A stretch of DNA of 64,000 nt from Petrolisthes cinctipes. Lineage: Eukaryota > Arthropoda > Malacostraca > Decapoda > Porcellanidae. The DNA is taken from contig JAWQEG010002438.1 of NCBI GenBank assembly GCA_033782935.1, forward strand, positions 406,001 through 470,000, in the 5' to 3' direction. Position numbers and translations under genes: made by a program. A model generated the notes under the pieces. The model was not told the DNA's origin, made no database searches, and saw only the letters and a program-made list of their open reading frames with translations. Below, piece after piece: positions 1-10,164 of the stretch; positions within the stretch are counted from its first letter, which is position 1, and each line of letters opens with the position of its first letter.

Positions 1-14
1 AGGGCTGGATACCA

Positions 15-114
15 CAGTGTTGCCAACTACAGGATAATCGCCCTACATTTTGGACATTTCAACCTCGCGGCAGAATATCAGTGTTGCCAACTATAGGATA
101 ATCGCCCTACATTT
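15..114 (+). repeat. Two direct copies of a 36-bp sequence
   Basis: A 36-bp stretch beginning CAGTGTTGCCAACTA is present at 15-50 and again at 79-114 with one difference. Its first bases, CAGTGTTGCCA, are the same words that open the interior of the GGTA-type MITEs elsewhere in the window, so this is probably an old relative of those elements. The 115-470 stretch after it is AT-rich and shows only loosely repeated AAATATGTTAAGAAA words. Confidence 0.7.
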
Positions 115-469
115 TTACAAAATCTGAAAAAAAAATGTTGGGGGTACTATCAAATAAACAAAAAATAAATATGTTAAGAAAGTATTATTATATAAACAGA
201 AAAGAAATATATATAAAAAGTAATATTAAATACACAGAAAAGAAATATGTTAAGAAAATACTGATAAATAAACAGAAAATAAATATGTTAAGAAAATACT
301 ATTAAATAAAATATCTATTACCCTCAATTATCATATGTATGTATGTTTATGCATTTAAAAAAATAATGTATGAAATCATTAGAAAAAATGTAGTTAGGGC
401 GCCCTGTGTTGTTCAGCCAATCAGGTGCCGGCTTTTAAGTGACAAACACCCCCCCCCCCAAAAAAAAAA

Positions 470-675
470 AAAAAAAAATATAAAAAAAAAGGAGCATAGT
501 TTATCACACACAAAAAAGTTAATCACCAAAAAAAAAATATATATATAATAATAATGATAATAATAATAAGCATAGTTTATCACACACACAAATGAAAAGG
601 ATAGTTTACCACAAAAAAAAAATAAAAAAAATAATAATAAGCATAGTTTATCACACACAAAAAAAAGCATAGTTA

Positions 676-709
<34 letters not shown>

Positions 710-1330
710 GCCTAGTTTATCACACACACACAAAAAAAAGTATAGTTTATCACACACACAAAAAAAAGCATAGTTTATCACCAAAAAAGAAGAAGCATAG
801 TTTAACAAAAAAAAAAAGCATAGTTTATCGCACACAAAAAAAGAAACAGTTTATCACAAAAAAAAAGAAAAAAGAAGCATAGTTTATATAAAAAAAGAAA
901 GAAACATAATTTATCACCAAAAGGAAAAAGAAGAAGCATAGTTTATCACAAAAAAAAAATAATAATAATAGGCATCGTTTATCACCAAAAAAAGAAGCAT
1001 AGTTTATCACAAAAAAAAAAAAAAAAAAAAAAAAAAACACACAAGCAGAGTTTATCACAAAAAAAAAAAAAAAGAAGTATAGCTTATCACAAAAAAGAAA
1101 TAAAAAAAAGCATAGTTTATCACCAAAAGAAAAAAGAAGTATAGTTTATTACCATAAGAAATAATAAACAGTATCACACACAAAAAAAAAACCCAGTTTA
1201 TCACAAAAAGAAAGAAAGAAAGAAACAGTTTATCACAAAAAAAAATATATATATAAAACGATACAGTTTATCATAAAAAAAAATAAAAAATAAATTATAG
1301 TTTATCACCAAAAAAATAAACAGAATCATA
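470..1330 (+). repeat. A-rich minisatellite built on AGTTTATCAC
   Basis: About 23 occurrences of GCATAGTTTATCAC or close variants are separated by A tracts and ACACAC of very variable length, so the period drifts from about 25 to 60 bp. Open frames across it (Phe/Tyr-rich on the minus strand) come from the A/T bias and are not genes. The constant 10-mer against wildly variable spacers suggests slippage growth of the A tracts around a conserved core. Confidence 0.85.
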
Positions 1331-1393
1331 GTTTCTCAGGTGACAGTAGTAAACACAGAAAATGTGTTGTAACGTAAGTAGACTTTCTCAGAC

Positions 1394-1665
1394 TTTTTTC
1401 CCCGGTCATTTCCTGTACTTTACCATGGTTAGGTCCCGGTAGTTTGCCCAGGTTAGGTCCCAGTAGTCTGATGTGGTTAGGTTAGGTTAGGTTAGGTTAG
1501 GTCAGGCTAATGTCAAAATACCCCATCTGAATATGCCCTATCTTGGAAATGGGGCATTTGTGGAGGAAATGCCATAGAAGAAAATAGTCTTAAAATTGTC
1601 TGAATAAGTGGGTAATGAAGGTAGAAAACCCATATGCAATAACGGTAATTCTTTCAATATTTACT
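1394..1665 (+). mobile_element. GGTA-type MITE remnant, left end missing
   Basis: Matches the interior and right end of the MITE family seen intact at 11853-12215 and 51385-51747: the CCCCGGTCATTTCCTGTAC block, GGTCCCGGTAGTTTGCCC, a short GGTTA run, the ATGCCCTATCTTGGAAATG hairpin, and the right terminus CGGTAATTCTTTCAATATTTAC. The left inverted repeat is absent, so it is truncated on that side. Confidence 0.8.
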
Positions 1666-1851
1666 GGCTAGGTCAGGTTAGGTCAGATTAATTTCCAAAA
1701 TATGTTTGTAAAATGGGGCACATCTCTAAAACGGGGCCCCCATCTCCCAGAGAAACACCATAGATGAAAAGTGTGTTAGAATGGTCCAAAATAGTGGTTA
1801 ATGATACTAAAATATACAATATAGTGAATGAACTACTTCTATACTTTTACC
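1666..1851 (+). mobile_element. Second GGTA-type MITE remnant (subfamily like 50068-50427)
   Basis: Starts with GGCTAGGTCAGGTTAGG and runs through AATTTCCAAAATATG, AAATGGGGCACATCTC and ACACCATAGATGAAAAGTG to a worn right end near TTTTACC. This wording matches the reverse complement of the MITE at 50068-50427 better than the main subfamily. The left half is missing. Confidence 0.6.
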
Positions 1852-1891
<40 letters not shown>

Positions 1892-2011
1892 TATTACCTT
1901 TCATTATCTTCTTCCATGACCTGGTTAGCACCTGACCAATTCTGTTGACATTACATTAGGTTAGGTTAGGTTTACTGAATAATAATAATAATAATAATAA
2001 TCATAATGATG

Positions 2012-2060
<49 letters not shown>

Positions 2061-2069
2061 TAATAATAA
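1852..2069 (+). repeat. AAT trinucleotide microsatellites
   Basis: Two runs of (AAT)n, about 1855-1891 and 1980-2069, sit around a short unique stretch. A further (AAT)n is at 2168-2186 and (GA)n at 2243-2263. Such runs are frequent across the window. Confidence 0.95.
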
Positions 2070-2285
2070 TAAAATACCATTGAAGAAAAGTGTCTTAGAA
2101 TGTTATAAATTAGCGAGAAAAAAAAGGTAAAAACTTTGTATTAAAAAACAGTAATAGAATAGATTAAAATAATAATAATAATAATAACATATACATACAT
2201 ACATATAGTCTATTTTCACTGATTTACATAACAAAAAAATATTGAGAGAGAGAGAGAGAGAGAAAACCAATAAAATAATGGGTAC

Positions 2286-2440
2286 GGTATCTATTGAAAG
2301 AATTAATGTTTTGTAGCAGTGTTGCCAGATCCGGCTAGGTCCCAAAATTTTGCCCCGGTCATTTCCTGTACTTTACCACGGTTATTTCCCAGTAGTTTGC
2401 CCATGTTAGATCCCGGTAGTTTGCCCAGGTTAGGTTAGGT
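2286..2440 (+). mobile_element. Left half of a GGTA-type MITE
   Basis: Begins with the family terminus GGTATCTATTGAAAGAATTA followed by GTAGCAGTGTTGCCAGATC and the GGTCCC...GTCATTTCCTGTAC block. Instead of continuing to the right terminus it passes into a long array of GGTNA pentamers, and no right inverted repeat follows. The element appears to have lost its right half to expansion of its own core. Confidence 0.8.
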
Positions 2441-2800
2441 TAGGTTAGGTCAGGTCGGATTAGGTCAGGTCAGATCAGGTTTGGTTAGGTCAGGTCAGGT
2501 CAGGTCAGGTTTGGTTAGGACAGGTCAGGTTAAGTAAGGTCAGGTCAGGTCAGATCAGGTTAGGTAAGGTTAGGTAAGGTAAGGTCAGGTTAGGTAAGGT
2601 CAGGTTAGGTAAGGTAAGGTCAGGTTAGGTAAGGTCAGGTTAGGTAAGGTCAGGTCAGGTTAGGTAAGGTCAGGTCAGGTTTGGTTAGGTTAGATCAGAT
2701 TAGGTAAGGTCAGGTCAGGTTAGGTAAGGTCAGGTCAGGTTAGGTCAGGTCAGGTTAGGTAAGGTCAGGTTAGGTCAGGTCAGGTCAGGTTAGGTAAGGA
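2430..2800 (+). repeat. Degenerate telomere-like GGTNA pentamer array
   Basis: About 370 bp of back-to-back pentamers, mostly GGTTA, GGTCA and GGTAA with some GATCA and GGTTT. GGTTA is a circular permutation of TTAGG, the common arthropod telomere repeat, and GGTCA of TCAGG, known from some beetles. The array sits where the short pentamer core of the MITE lies, so growth from that core is more likely than a true telomere or a telomere-healed break. Confidence 0.85.
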
Positions 2801-2829
2801 TATGAATTGGTTGGCTCTATCTTTGTTTC

Positions 2830-3930
2830 AATTATTAATGAGTTTGAAATATAGTTGAATGGTGGTAAGTTGTATAAAGCAAATATAAGAACCTAAGAAG
2901 TATAAGACTGACTCTGGAGAAAAAAGTGTCTACAGCAACAAGAAGTGGACTAAAACAAAGGAAGAAGTTACCATCCCAGGATCAGCTGATTAATGAAACA
3001 TGACTGAAGGAGGAAGGGGATAACAGATGTAAACAAGTAGAGGAGGAAGCTCAAGGTTTGTCCAGACTGCAACAACTCTGATGCTGCATTTTGGTGTGGT
3101 CTTTGTGAATTCTGGCATCATATTAAGTGTGAAGGAGTATCAAGGGAAGTACTGTATATATAAATTTTTAAACAGGAGTGATGCTAGTAAACTACACTGG
3201 TATTACAATAAGTGTTATAATGTTGCTGTCAAGGTCCTGAGTCACATTTACAAAGCTGGAAAAGAGACAAGATGTAGTGGAAACAAAGATGAAAAACCTA
3301 GAAAAGGAGACAACTGCCAAGCTTCTTGTTTTTGAGAATGAGATAGCAGTAGTAAAGGGCAGAATTAGCACAGAAATGGATGAAGTGAAAGAGAAATTGG
3401 AAGTACAAAAAGTGTTGGAACTAGGAAAGTTGGATAAGTTTCAAGAGGTTCAGAAGGATATTAATGATATAAAAGGTAAGTTACTTGAAGAAGTTAAGGA
3501 GAAAGTTTGCATTGAGGTGAAGAATGATTTAGTATAATCCTGCAAAGATGTTGTGAAGGAGGAGACCCAAAATATTTGCAACTCACATAGTGCTACAAAA
3601 GTAAGCAAAAGTGTGATTGCAGAGGAGACAGTGGAACAAGTGAAGGATATGTTACACAGAGAGAATAATATAGTACTGCACAGAATGCCGGAAGAAATGA
3701 TAAGTGGATTTAACATGGAGGAGAGAGAAGACAAGATGAGACATGATAAACTAATATTTAAAAAGATTTGTGGAGAGCTGAACCTAAATTGTTTTGATAG
3801 TGAAGATGAGGATCATGAGAAACTTGTATAAACTAAAGAATGTTAAGGAACTTTTATTCAGGAATGTGTCAGTGTATCATGATGTGACGAGAGAGGAACG
3901 GGAATAAGAAAAGGAACTAAGGAAACAGGC
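2830..3930 (+). pseudogene. CR1/Jockey-type retrotransposon copy 1, ORF1 (PHD-like finger plus coiled coil), broken
   Basis: ORF1 of a non-LTR retrotransposon, whose product would bind the element RNA. At 3059-3163 one frame reads CPDCNNSDAAFWCGLCEFW followed by HHIKCEG, a C-x2-C...C-x2-C...H-x2-C pattern like the PHD-type zinc fingers known from ORF1 of CR1-group elements. After a frameshift, 3277-3535 encodes a Lys/Glu-rich segment with coiled-coil character, ended by a TAA. The next block (3553-3830) contains RENNIVLHRMPEE, the family's typical start of the RNA-binding domain, and 3860-3925 gives the usual TREERE...KELRKQAK end with another stop. At least one frameshift and three stops make it non-functional. 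ORF1 identity is moderately sure and the clade less so. Confidence 0.7.
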
Positions 3931-4342
3931 CAAAGAGAAGAGTGAGGAGGAGAAGGATGTGGTAAGAGGGAAGCCATGGAAGCGGTATCTACTGTGTGTA
4001 AAGAGAAACCAAGAGGAAAATATCCAGTAAAGATGAGGCAGAATGGAGAAAAGATTAAGTCTCAAAATAAGATACATGTGGTGTTTAGTAATGTTGATAC
4101 TTTTACATGTGACAACTTGAGGTAAGAATAGGAGATATGAGAGTGAAACCCCATGTGATAATAATACTGGAGGTGAAGCCAAAGAACTATAGATATGAAA
4201 AGAGTATTGTAGAGTTTAATATCAAGGGATACAAATTATTAGGAAAAAATATATCTGAAGAAAGCTGTGGGAGAGGTTTGTTGATGTATGTGAAACATGG
4301 GGTGTCCTATAGTATTGAGGAAGGTGGTGATTTATGTGAATA

Positions 4343-5238
4343 CAGGCAATTCTCATTTTACACTGGCATTATGTATGTGAAATAGTGTGTGTGTAATGAA
4401 TGTATGTACTGTATACACTTATTGTACACTATATTACACACCCAATATACAAGTGTACTGTACAATGAGGGTTTTCTGTACACAGTTTCATTACACACCC
4501 AATATACAAGTGTACTGTACAATGAGGGTTTTCTGTACACAGTTTCATTACACACATTACATTACACACCCAATATACAAGTGTACTATACAATGAGGGT
4601 TTTCTTTACACAGTTTCATTACACACATTACATTACACACCCAATATACAAGTGTACTATACAATGAGGGTTTTCTGTACACAGTTTCATTACACACATT
4701 ACATTACACACCCAATATACAAGTGTACTATACAATGAGGGTTTTCTGTACACAGTTTCATTACACACATTACATTACACACCCAATATACAAGTGTACT
4801 ATACAATGAGGGTTTTCTGTACACAGTTTCATTACACACATTACATTACACACCCAATATACAAGTGTACTATACAATGAGGGTTTTCTGTACACAGTTT
4901 CATTACACACATTACATTACACACCCAATATACAAGTGTACTGTACAATGAGGGTTTTCTGTACACAGTTTCATTACACACATTACATTACACACCCAAT
5001 ATACAAGTGTACTGTACAATGAGGGTTTTCTGTACACAGTTTCATTACACACATTACATTACACACCCAATATACAAGTGTACTGTACAATGAGGGTTTT
5101 CTGTACAGTTTCATTACACACATTACATTACACACCCAATATACAAGTGTACTGTACAATGAGGGTTTTCTGTACACAGTTTCATTACACACACTACGTT
5201 ACACACCCAATATACAAGTGTAAAATGAGAATTGTCTG
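4343..5238. mobile_element. Foldback Tc1/mariner-type MITE holding an 11-copy 71-bp tandem array
   Basis: Inverted termini CAGGCAATTCTCATTTTACA and, at the far end, TGTAAAATGAGAATTGTCTG, flanked by TA on both sides (4341-4342 and 5239-5240). Removing the element plus one TA rejoins the host retrotransposon endonuclease in frame (Glu-Tyr-Ile-Lys-Val), which supports TA as the exact target duplication. Inside are 11 units of about 71 bp, each with CAATATACAAGTGTACT, AATGAGGGTTTTCTGTAC and TTTCATTACACAC. A relative with only two units is at 7304-7565. No transposase is present. Confidence 0.85.
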
Positions 5239-5526
5239 TATATAAAAGTGAATATAAAAGGTACAGAGGACTTATTGCTCACAGCTGTATACAGGAGTCC
5301 AAATAGCACCACTGAGAATAACAACAGGTTATTGGATCTACAACAAGAAATAGGTGAACAAAGAACGAAACACAAAATAGATATAGGCGATTTTAATTTG
5401 CCTAACATAAACTGGACAACAGGTACAGCATCCAGCGGAGACCAATACAGTCAGAGTTTTATAGAAAAAATAAGAGATTGTTTCTTTGTGCAACATAACA
5501 AGATGTAGAGGGAGTGAAAAGTGGAT

Positions 5527-5715
5527 TTTATTTATTTATTTTTTTTCTATACCTCAACCTCGGGGCTGTAGGGTGTCAGTAGCCCGTGACTCTTGTGAGG
5601 CCCCGAGATTATTGGGTGTCGCACTAGATGAGACAATGGAGCTTCATGGTGGTGATGTTGGTACCGTAGCTTCTCTTCTGTCCCACTAGATGACCCACAC
5701 CTTATTTATACACGT
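5527..5715. mobile_element. Short insertion (SINE-like) in the endonuclease
   Basis: The endonuclease coding sequence is broken after 5526 and resumes at about 5721 (TDDDVRVEGVE). The inserted piece starts with a T-rich tract and has GC-rich text including CGGGGCTGTAGGGTGTC and GAGGCCCCGAG. TTATTTAT occurs at both edges and may be a target duplication. T-tract first would mean a reverse-oriented retroposon. The family is not recognised. Confidence 0.4.
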
Positions 5716-6502
5716 CACTTGTGTTTACTGACGATGACGTAAGAGTAGAGGGGGTTGAAGTAGACAGCCCCCTCGGAAAAAGTGATCATGCCTGCATAAC
5801 TTTTCATTGTGATATAGAACCACAGATAAGGAAGACAAAGAAAAAGGTGTATTTATATGAAAGAGGAAATTATTTAGAAATGAAGGAGAAACTAAATATA
5901 GACTGGAAAGACCACTTGAATACTGAAGACATCGATGACATGTGGAATAGATTTATAACTAAATTGTAGGAAGTTATCAGTGATTGTATACCATGCAGAA
6001 TGTTTAAGGAAAGGGAATCAAGGAAAACCTTAAACAGTGAATTTACCCATGAATAGGAAACTGAGGGCAAAGATTAAGAAAAAGCAAAGGAACGATTGAG
6101 GAAAATGGCAGAAAGAAATAACAGACAGTGGGAATAGGGAATATCAGAGAGTGCAATGTTGAGTACAGACATTTAAATAACCAAGTAAGGAAAGAAACTA
6201 GGAGAGAAGTTAAAGCAAAGGAACAAACAATACCACAAAATGTAAAAAGCAATCCAAAGATATTCTGGAAGTACGTTAACTCTAAGACGAAGACAGTATC
6301 TGGGATCACAGAATTATATATGGGAGGTGACAAAAATAACAACACAACGAGTGACAAGGAGAAGGCACAAGAGTTAGCAGAGTTTTTTTTCATCAGTATT
6401 TATGAACGAACCGCAAGGAGCTGTGCCAGAATTGAAAGTGAGACAAGAAAAACCATTGTCAATTATGGAAATATCAAGGGAAGATAATATATAATAATAA
6501 TT

Positions 6503-6752
6503 GAGGCGTCTATTTGCATTACGGGATAAACTACACCTCTGGTGAAATTGAAATGGCACTGTCTTCCCCCCCTAGTAAACATCTACAATTTACGTGGTGA
6601 AGTCCATATCCCCTTTTGGAGTTTCTAATAAGGCTTAAAATGAAGTATAAATAGAGAGATTATAACCTTTTGTACACAGATGTTAAACTTTAAACCCATT
6701 TTTCTCAAAACTTGAATTGTGTCGCTTATCTCGTTATGTAAATAGACGCCTC
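6503..6752. mobile_element. 250-bp MITE with GAGGCGTCTATTT termini
   Basis: Left end GAGGCGTCTATTTGCAT and right end ATGTAAATAGACGCCTC form a 17-bp inverted repeat with one mismatch. The RT frame of the surrounding retrotransposon is lost on entering it and resumes immediately after it. No clear target duplication can be read and no protein is encoded. The superfamily is not identified. Confidence 0.75.
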
Positions 6753-6979
6753 GTATACTGAAAACACTGAAAAAGTTAAAGCGTAATAAATCCCCCGGAC
6801 CAGACACACTCAACCTAAGAGTTATATTGGAAGTTGCTGAGGTGCTGGTGGAACCACTGTGGATTATTTTTAACAACTCTTTGGAAAGATATCAAGTTCC
6901 CCAGGAGTGGAAAACAGCAAATATTACTGCAATATTTAAAAAGGGGAGATATAAGAGTGACCCCAGTAACTACAGACCA

Positions 6980-7108
6980 CAACCACACTCACCAACAACA
7001 CAACATACACTCTCTGAGGGCACTGTGGGAAAGCCCGGTTCAGGCCATGACCTTCCTCAGGAGTTCAGGGGGGCTGCTCGGCCAGACACCTTGAGGAACT
7101 TCAACAAC
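6980..7108. mobile_element. 129-bp insertion with 12-bp target duplication
   Basis: AACTACAGACCA, which encodes the conserved Asn-Tyr-Arg-Pro of the RT, is present at 6968-6979 and again at 7109-7120. The 129 bp between starts CAACCACACTCACC and includes GGGAAAGCCCGGTTCAGG, unrelated to RT. A perfect 12-bp duplication is the mark of retroposition (SINE or short 5'-truncated LINE). Confidence 0.65.
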
Positions 7109-7303
7109 AACTACAGACCAGTATCATAAAGCACATGTCAGGTAACAACTTGTTCAGCAAAAAACAGTATGGTTTCTTACCAGGGAGGTCAACAGTATTG
7201 CAGCTGATATAAGTATTGATAAGTGGACTGAGTCTATAGATAGAGGATGGGTAGTGGATGTGGCTTATTGTGATCTAAGGAAAGCATTTGATACAGTCCC
7301 CCA

Positions 7304-7565
7304 CAGTTAATTCTCATTTTACACTTGTATATTGGGTGTGTAATGAAACTGTGTACAAAAAACCCTCATTGTACAGTACACTTGTATATTGGATGTGTAA
7401 TGTAGTGTGTGTAATGAAACTGTGTACAGAAAACCCTCATTGTACAATACACTGGTATTAGGCTATGGGTGTTTAATATAGTGTACAATAAGTGTTTACA
7501 GTACATGCATTCATTACACACACTATTTCACATACATCATCCCAGTGTAAAATGAGAATTAACTG
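7304..7565. mobile_element. Foldback MITE, short relative of 4343-5238
   Basis: Termini CAGTTAATTCTCATTTTACA and TGTAAAATGAGAATTAACTG make a 22-bp inverted repeat of the family at 4343-5238, with two internal 71-bp-type units. It lies exactly at the junction where retrotransposon copy 1 stops (palm domain) and copy 2 begins (linker domain), and no target duplication is visible (CA to the left, AA to the right). Confidence 0.8.
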
Positions 7566-8580
7566 AACTTGCCAATGAACAGGAAGCTATGGAACAAGAT
7601 AAAGAGGAAGCAAAGATTATGGGAACAAATGAACAAACTTGAAAATTCTGAAAACTATATGGAGAAGAGTCAGTATGCTGAAATCAGTAAAGAATATAGG
7701 AGAGTACAGTTAACAATCAGGTGAGAAGAGAAACAAGAAAAGCAGTGAAGAACAAGGAACTGGAAGTTGCTACACTTGTAAAAGAAAACCCGAAGGTTTT
7801 TTGGAAATATGTTCAGTCAAAAATTAACACCAAAGGCATGATATCAGAATTGTATACAGACCACAATAAAGCAGAGACCACAGTAAGTGACAGAGAAAAA
7901 GCAAAGGTTCTCTCTAGACAATTTGCCAATGTGTTTGTCACTGAATCTGATGGAGACTCTCCAAGGGGAAGAGTGCAGGTAGTACCACCTCTGCAAAGTC
8001 TTAACATTACCAAGGAGAAAATTCAGAAGGTAATACAGAAAATGAAGAAGGATAAATCACCAGGACCAGATGGGATACACCCAAGGATAGTGAAGGAGAT
8101 AATGAAGGAGATCTTAGAGCCACTGGTTATTTTCTTTGAATGCTCGTTCAGCACACAGCAATTGCCCACTGATTGGAAGATTGCAAATATCACAGCAATA
8201 TTTAAAAAAGGTGATAAAAGGGACCCAGGAAATGATAGACCTGTGAGTCTGACAAACATTATATGTAAATGTATGGAGACACTAATTAGAGAGGAGATGA
8301 TGGCTCACTTGAGGAAATACAACTTGCTCAGTGATAAACAGTACGGCTTTATACCAGGGAGATCTACTGTATTACAACTTATAAAGGTGTTGGATGAGTG
8401 GACGAAGGCTTTAGATCAAGGGAATTCTGTACATGTAATTTATTGTGATTTTATGAAGGCTTTTGATAGAGTTCCACATAAAAGGTTATTGGAAAAGATC
8501 TCCTGCTGTGGTATAGAAGGCAATTATTTGGACTGGATTAAGGCATTCTTAGGTAATAGAAATCAAAGAGCCCTACATGG

Positions 8581-10164
8581 AGTAGGGTTCATCAGTCTAG
8601 AATAGGTGCTGTGGAAATGAGTTACTTGAGAGGAACATGTGGACTTACTAGGTGGGATGGAGAAAGTAATGAGTGTGTATATGAGAGGTGTGGTATGAGT
8701 GAGAAGGCAATTGGCATTGAGTGGTTGAGAGAGTGAAACGTAATACATTGAGATGGTTTGGACATGTACAGTGGGATCTCGCATCTAGTGAGTAATTGGT
8801 GCCAAAAAAACGGCGCTAGATGTGAATTCGCTAGATGCGAATACATAAACTAATGAGGAAAATTATAATAGGTGAGGTGAAAATTGCCGATCTTCATTTT
8901 ATTTACTTTATTTTCGCGTATAACATTTTAATTTCCATTTAAATAAACACAAAGTGATGCACAATATATAACAAAGAAAAAATTATGAGTGGTATTGTAA
9001 TTTGAGTGATAAAGTGTGTAAGTGTGACGAATGTCCATTTGGTGGAGGGATGGACGGACTGGCAGCCACCTCCTCACTCAAGCAACCTCTCCCTTCCCCT
9101 CCCCTCCTCCCTTGTCCATGTTACCACCACCACCCTCGCCCTCCTCACCACTGTTCACGCTCTCTCGCCTGCCAAATGGGAATTTTTTTTTTTAATTTAT
9201 TATCTATATTTTATATACTTTTGTCTATGATATCGCATAATTTTCATTATGTTGTACACAAAGTGATACACAACATGAATTCAAGAAGAAATAATTAAAT
9301 ACAGGATTCACTATTTACTCGTGAGTAATGAATGAAGTGACGAACTGATGGTATCTGTGGCGAAGGGACAGGCTAGTGCAGCGTGCCACAGCCTCCCTCC
9401 TCACTTGTCTCCCGCTCACCACCACTCTCTCCCGCCTCTCTTGATGCTTGAATTAATTTTGTAATTCTTTCATCTGCATTCTCCTCCTCACGCTTAAGGT
9501 CGGAGCGGGTCAAGAGAGGTCTCGCACGTGCGCGACAAAGACGGAGACTGAGTTTTTAAATTGGGGAAGGACTAGGAGTGGCCGACTGGCAGCGTGGGTG
9601 GTGACGTGACGTCACACGATAAACAAAGTACAGGTAGCCGCCGTGGCGGTAAATCTGCCGCCCTCGAATTTATTATTATTATTTTTTAATTTTCTTACAT
9701 ATTTATTTCGCCAGATGCGAATTTTGTTCGCTAGAAGCGAATATGGGTAGAGGTTGTATGGTGTCGCCAGATATGAATTCGCAAGTTGAGAACTCGCTAG
9801 ATGCGAGATCCCACTGTAGAGAGAATGTAAAGTGAGGAGTTTGTAAAAAAGGTGTATGGAAGTGAAGTTGTGGCACCTGGTGTGAGAGGCAGACCTCCGG
9901 TTAGATGGCAGAACAGAGTGGAAGAGTATGTAAAGGAGAGAAACATGAGGGACAGAGGAGGGCTTGAACAAGTAAGGAGGGAGTGTTGGAACAGAGTGGA
10001 AGAGTATGTAAAGGAGAGAAACGTGAGAAGCAGAGTAGGGCTTGAACAAGTAAGGAGGGAGTGTTGGAACAGAGAGAACTGGAGGCACTTCTGCCGTGGC
10101 CACCCCCTTGGGGGGAGTTCATGGAGGCAACGAGGCATCAGAGCTATAGATAGATACATAGAAT
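8581..10164 (+). pseudogene. RTE-like retrotransposon 3' fragment inserted in copy 2
   Basis: Begins CATGGAGTAGGGTTCATCAGTCTAG, equal to the region after the RT core of the RTE-like family at 14514-16044 (QSRIGAVEMSYLRG, GLTRWDGESNE), and ends with that family's C-terminus (GRPPVRWQNRVEEYVKER, HFCRGHPLGGSS) and the tail ATAGATAGATACATAG. It is 5'-truncated as expected for target-primed reverse transcription, and a segment around VEEYVKER...QVRRECWNR is duplicated (9913-9995 and 9996-10075). A pogo-like element (8769-9816) interrupts it. Confidence 0.85.
8769..9816. mobile_element. Non-autonomous pogo/mariner-type element
   Basis: Termini CAGTGGGATCTCGCATCTAG and CTAGATGCGAGATCCCACTG are a perfect 20-bp inverted repeat flanked by TA (8767-8768, 9817-9818). 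Removing element plus one TA rebuilds GGACATGTAGAGAGAATG, exactly the text of the intact relatives at 15774 and in 32187-35477, so the insertion site is certain. The subterminal words GCTAGATGCGAAT repeat inside both ends. The 1-kb interior has no recognisable transposase. Confidence 0.9.

Larger units (their letters stand above)
4138..7307 (+). pseudogene. CR1/Jockey-type retrotransposon copy 1, ORF2 (endonuclease plus reverse transcriptase), broken and interrupted
   Basis: The endonuclease begins at 4138 (KPHVIIILEVKPKNYR, catalytic Glu), resumes at 5239 after a foldback insertion (LLLTAVYRSPNS, then GDFNLPNINW), and ends after another insertion at 5721-5830 with the PLGKSDH signature. The linker and RT start are at 6128-6487 in shifted frames. 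The fingers at 6757-6967 carry NKSPGPD and IFKKG, and after a 129-bp insertion the palm resumes at 7121 (KQYGFLPGRSTVLQL) and stops dead at 7307 just after the first catalytic Asp block (KAFDTVPH). Sequence expected between NYRPVS and the GRST block is deleted. It cannot be functional. The second copy of the same family starts a few hundred bases downstream. Confidence 0.85.

Noticed and set aside
470..1330. Phe/Tyr-rich membrane peptides on the minus strand
   Set aside because: Translations of A/T tracts.
2430..2800. True telomere or telomere-healed end
   Set aside because: The pentamers are mixed (GGTTA, GGTCA, GGTAA), interior, and continuous with a MITE whose core has the same words.
4440..5190. 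CRISPR array
   Set aside because: Units are direct tandem repeats without unique spacers, inside a eukaryotic foldback element.
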